Assembly (NCBI GenBank): GCA_021773835.1
Contig: JAJFJQ010000063.1
Coordinates: 1 to 64,000 of the forward strand
Direction: 5' to 3'
Origin: Gammaproteobacteria bacterium
Lineage (GTDB): Bacteria; Pseudomonadota; Gammaproteobacteria; Ga0077536
Length of the DNA stretch: 64,000 bases
Below are positions 62,918 through 64,000 of the stretch, in pieces; positions within the stretch are counted from its first letter, which is position 1; every line of letters begins with the position of its first letter. The notes beneath the pieces are model-generated. The model saw only the letters and a program-made list of their open reading frames with translations. It was not told the DNA's origin and ran no database searches. A program made the position numbers and the translations under genes.

Positions 62918-64000
62918 ATGCGTAATTTTCACGTTAGAAGGCCCCAAAAGCGCCGCTACCAAGTCGTCGTTGTACTGCTCGGCATATCGTGCGTAGCAAT
63001 CGCTATATTGTTTGTGCCGTCGATTCAAAAGAAACTGTTGCTAGAGCAAGCACCGAAATTCGTCGATGCCTTAACGCTCGAACACGTCCATCTGCTGCCC
63101 TGGTCAGTTACAGTTCGCGGCCTCGATGTCACTGTGAGCGATAATCGGATCCGCATCGAAAACGCGTATTTACGTTTCTGGTTTATCCGGCTATTACAAA
63201 ATATTTTACATGTCCAGGAAATTCGTCTCGACGGCGTCAGTGCGGATCTGATCAGTCCGTCGGAGAAAACCGACCAGCTACCGTTCCCGGGGTTGTTCGG
63301 ATCGATAAATCACGGATTACGAGTCGTCGTTGGCGAATTGTCCATCGACGCCTACTTGAATATCGATAAAACGTATGGGGTAAGGTTGGGAATTCCGCGC
63401 GGCCAGATCGACCTCGACGGTCCGGGATTCATTGACCTCGATCTGATGCTGGAAAATTTAATTGATAAGAGTCGCGGCACGGTCAATGGCACACTGACCG
63501 CAAAGCAAAACGCGACGGCGGGGTTCACAGCGTTGACAGGCGATCTCGATGTGGCGATTGCAGTACCGAACGTGTCCGCGCCCGTTACGTTTAATCTCAA
63601 TCTCGCACTGCAACCATTAATGGTGGACGAACTTGCTCCAGACGCAGCGGAACCGCAGAAAGTCACGATTGGCGATCTATTTGAACTCCAGATCGAGACG
63701 CCGAACCATCAAAACGTTGAAGCGCGTTTCTCCGCGATCGGTAACTACAACGGCAGAAAAAATGCGCTAGACGCAAATTATGCGATGGACATGGAGCCAC
63801 CTTGGTTTCACCGTCTCATCGGCAATGAATCTGTGCCTAATGTAGCAGAGAGCGCCAGCGGGCGAGTTGCCGTAGATCTGAACACGCTGCAAATATCACT
63901 CGACTATTCGGGTGATACGCGCCTCACAACGTTGGAGCGGCTGCTCAAGCAAAACAGTACGCTACCCGGGGAACTGCGCTTTCAGAAAACGCTGCGCATC
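62918..64000 (+). CDS. AsmA/DUF748-like protein, 3' end outside the window
   Basis: ATG at 62918 opens a frame that stays open to the window edge (361 codons). It has an N-terminal signal-anchor (VVVVLLGISCVAIAILFVPS), then repeated beta-strand patterns such as VRGLDVTVSDNRIRIENAYL and QIDLDGPGFIDLDLMLENL, typical of AsmA/TamB-like lipid-transfer beta-groove proteins with DUF748 resemblance. Such proteins bridge inner and outer membranes. The family call is tentative because the C-terminus is missing. Confidence 0.7.
   Translation, partial: MRNFHVRRPQKRRYQVVVVLLGISCVAIAILFVPSIQKKLLLEQAPKFVDALTLEHVHLLPWSVTVRGLDVTVSDNRIRIENAYLRFWFIRLLQNILHVQEIRLDGVSADLISPSEKTDQLPFPGLFGSINHGLRVVVGELSIDAYLNIDKTYGVRLGIPRGQIDLDGPGFIDLDLMLENLIDKSRGTVNGTLTAKQNATAGFTALTGDLDVAIAVPNVSAPVTFNLNLALQPLMVDELAPDAAEPQKVTIGDLFELQIETPNHQNVEARFSAIGNYNGRKNALDANYAMDMEPPWFHRLIGNESVPNVAESASGRVAVDLNTLQISLDYSGDTRLTTLERLLKQNSTLPGELRFQKTLRI

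Overview
The window looks like chromosomal DNA of a free-living Gammaproteobacterium. It carries a PqiABC lipid-transport operon, an Lpp/OprI-type alanine-zipper lipoprotein, a DksA/TraR-type zinc finger, TerC, ExoD, an RCK potassium channel and a tRNA-Arg(UCG). There are no ribosomal or other universal markers, so I name no genus. Several reading frames are broken by a single indel or stop, so residual assembly errors should be kept in mind alongside true gene decay.

Left chromosomal arm (1-19320). A FemAB/GNAT-like protein, a poly-gamma-glutamate-hydrolase-like protein, an MsbA-like ABC exporter, a sirtuin and a Rieske oxygenase lead into the most interesting chromosomal block (6550-18890). 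This block resembles a rearranged Rpf/DSF quorum-sensing locus. It has an RpfF-like crotonase (DSF synthase family) fused to a TauD-like domain whose iron ligands are altered. A divergent acyl-carrier-protein/ketosynthase pair could supply the acyl chain. A GAF-GGDEF diguanylate cyclase follows, then an RpfC-type hybrid sensor kinase (membrane input, kinase, receiver, Hpt) and an RpfB-like fatty acyl-CoA ligase. An HDOD protein lies beside it. No RpfG is present.

Genomic island (about 19388-39128). A 19.7-kb element sits in tRNA-Arg(UCG). A 67-bp direct repeat (two mismatches) containing the tRNA 5' half and its upstream region bounds it. The right end reads iteron-type origin, primase, SF3 helicase, excisionase-like HTH, tyrosine integrase, attR. 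The left part has a small terminase subunit but no capsid or tail genes. This layout resembles a phage satellite (PICI-like). The cargo includes two large GHKL ATPases, one ending in a HEPN-like domain and one in a Shedu-like PD-(D/E)XK nuclease domain, on either side of a RadC-like protein. It also has a membrane protein with a possible nuclease segment, a small-membrane-protein/MtlR operon and several lipoproteins. I regard it as a mobile element with candidate, undescribed anti-phage modules.

Right chromosomal arm (39167-64000). A string of contiguous micro-hairpins follows the tRNA. Then come a LysR regulator divergent from a CmcJ/NvfI-type oxygenase, a decayed IS6-family element, a SnoaL-like protein, small secreted proteins, and a PQI operon with PqiA split in two. 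A decayed DUF432-MscS pair, a frameshifted EF-hand protein, an MFS transporter, a DksA-like protein, a 479-residue Ala/Lys/Glu/Val coiled-coil protein, ExoD, TerC, a pyrophosphatase-like protein lacking a key Asp, an RCK potassium channel, a MITE-like palindrome and the start of an AsmA-like protein complete the arm.
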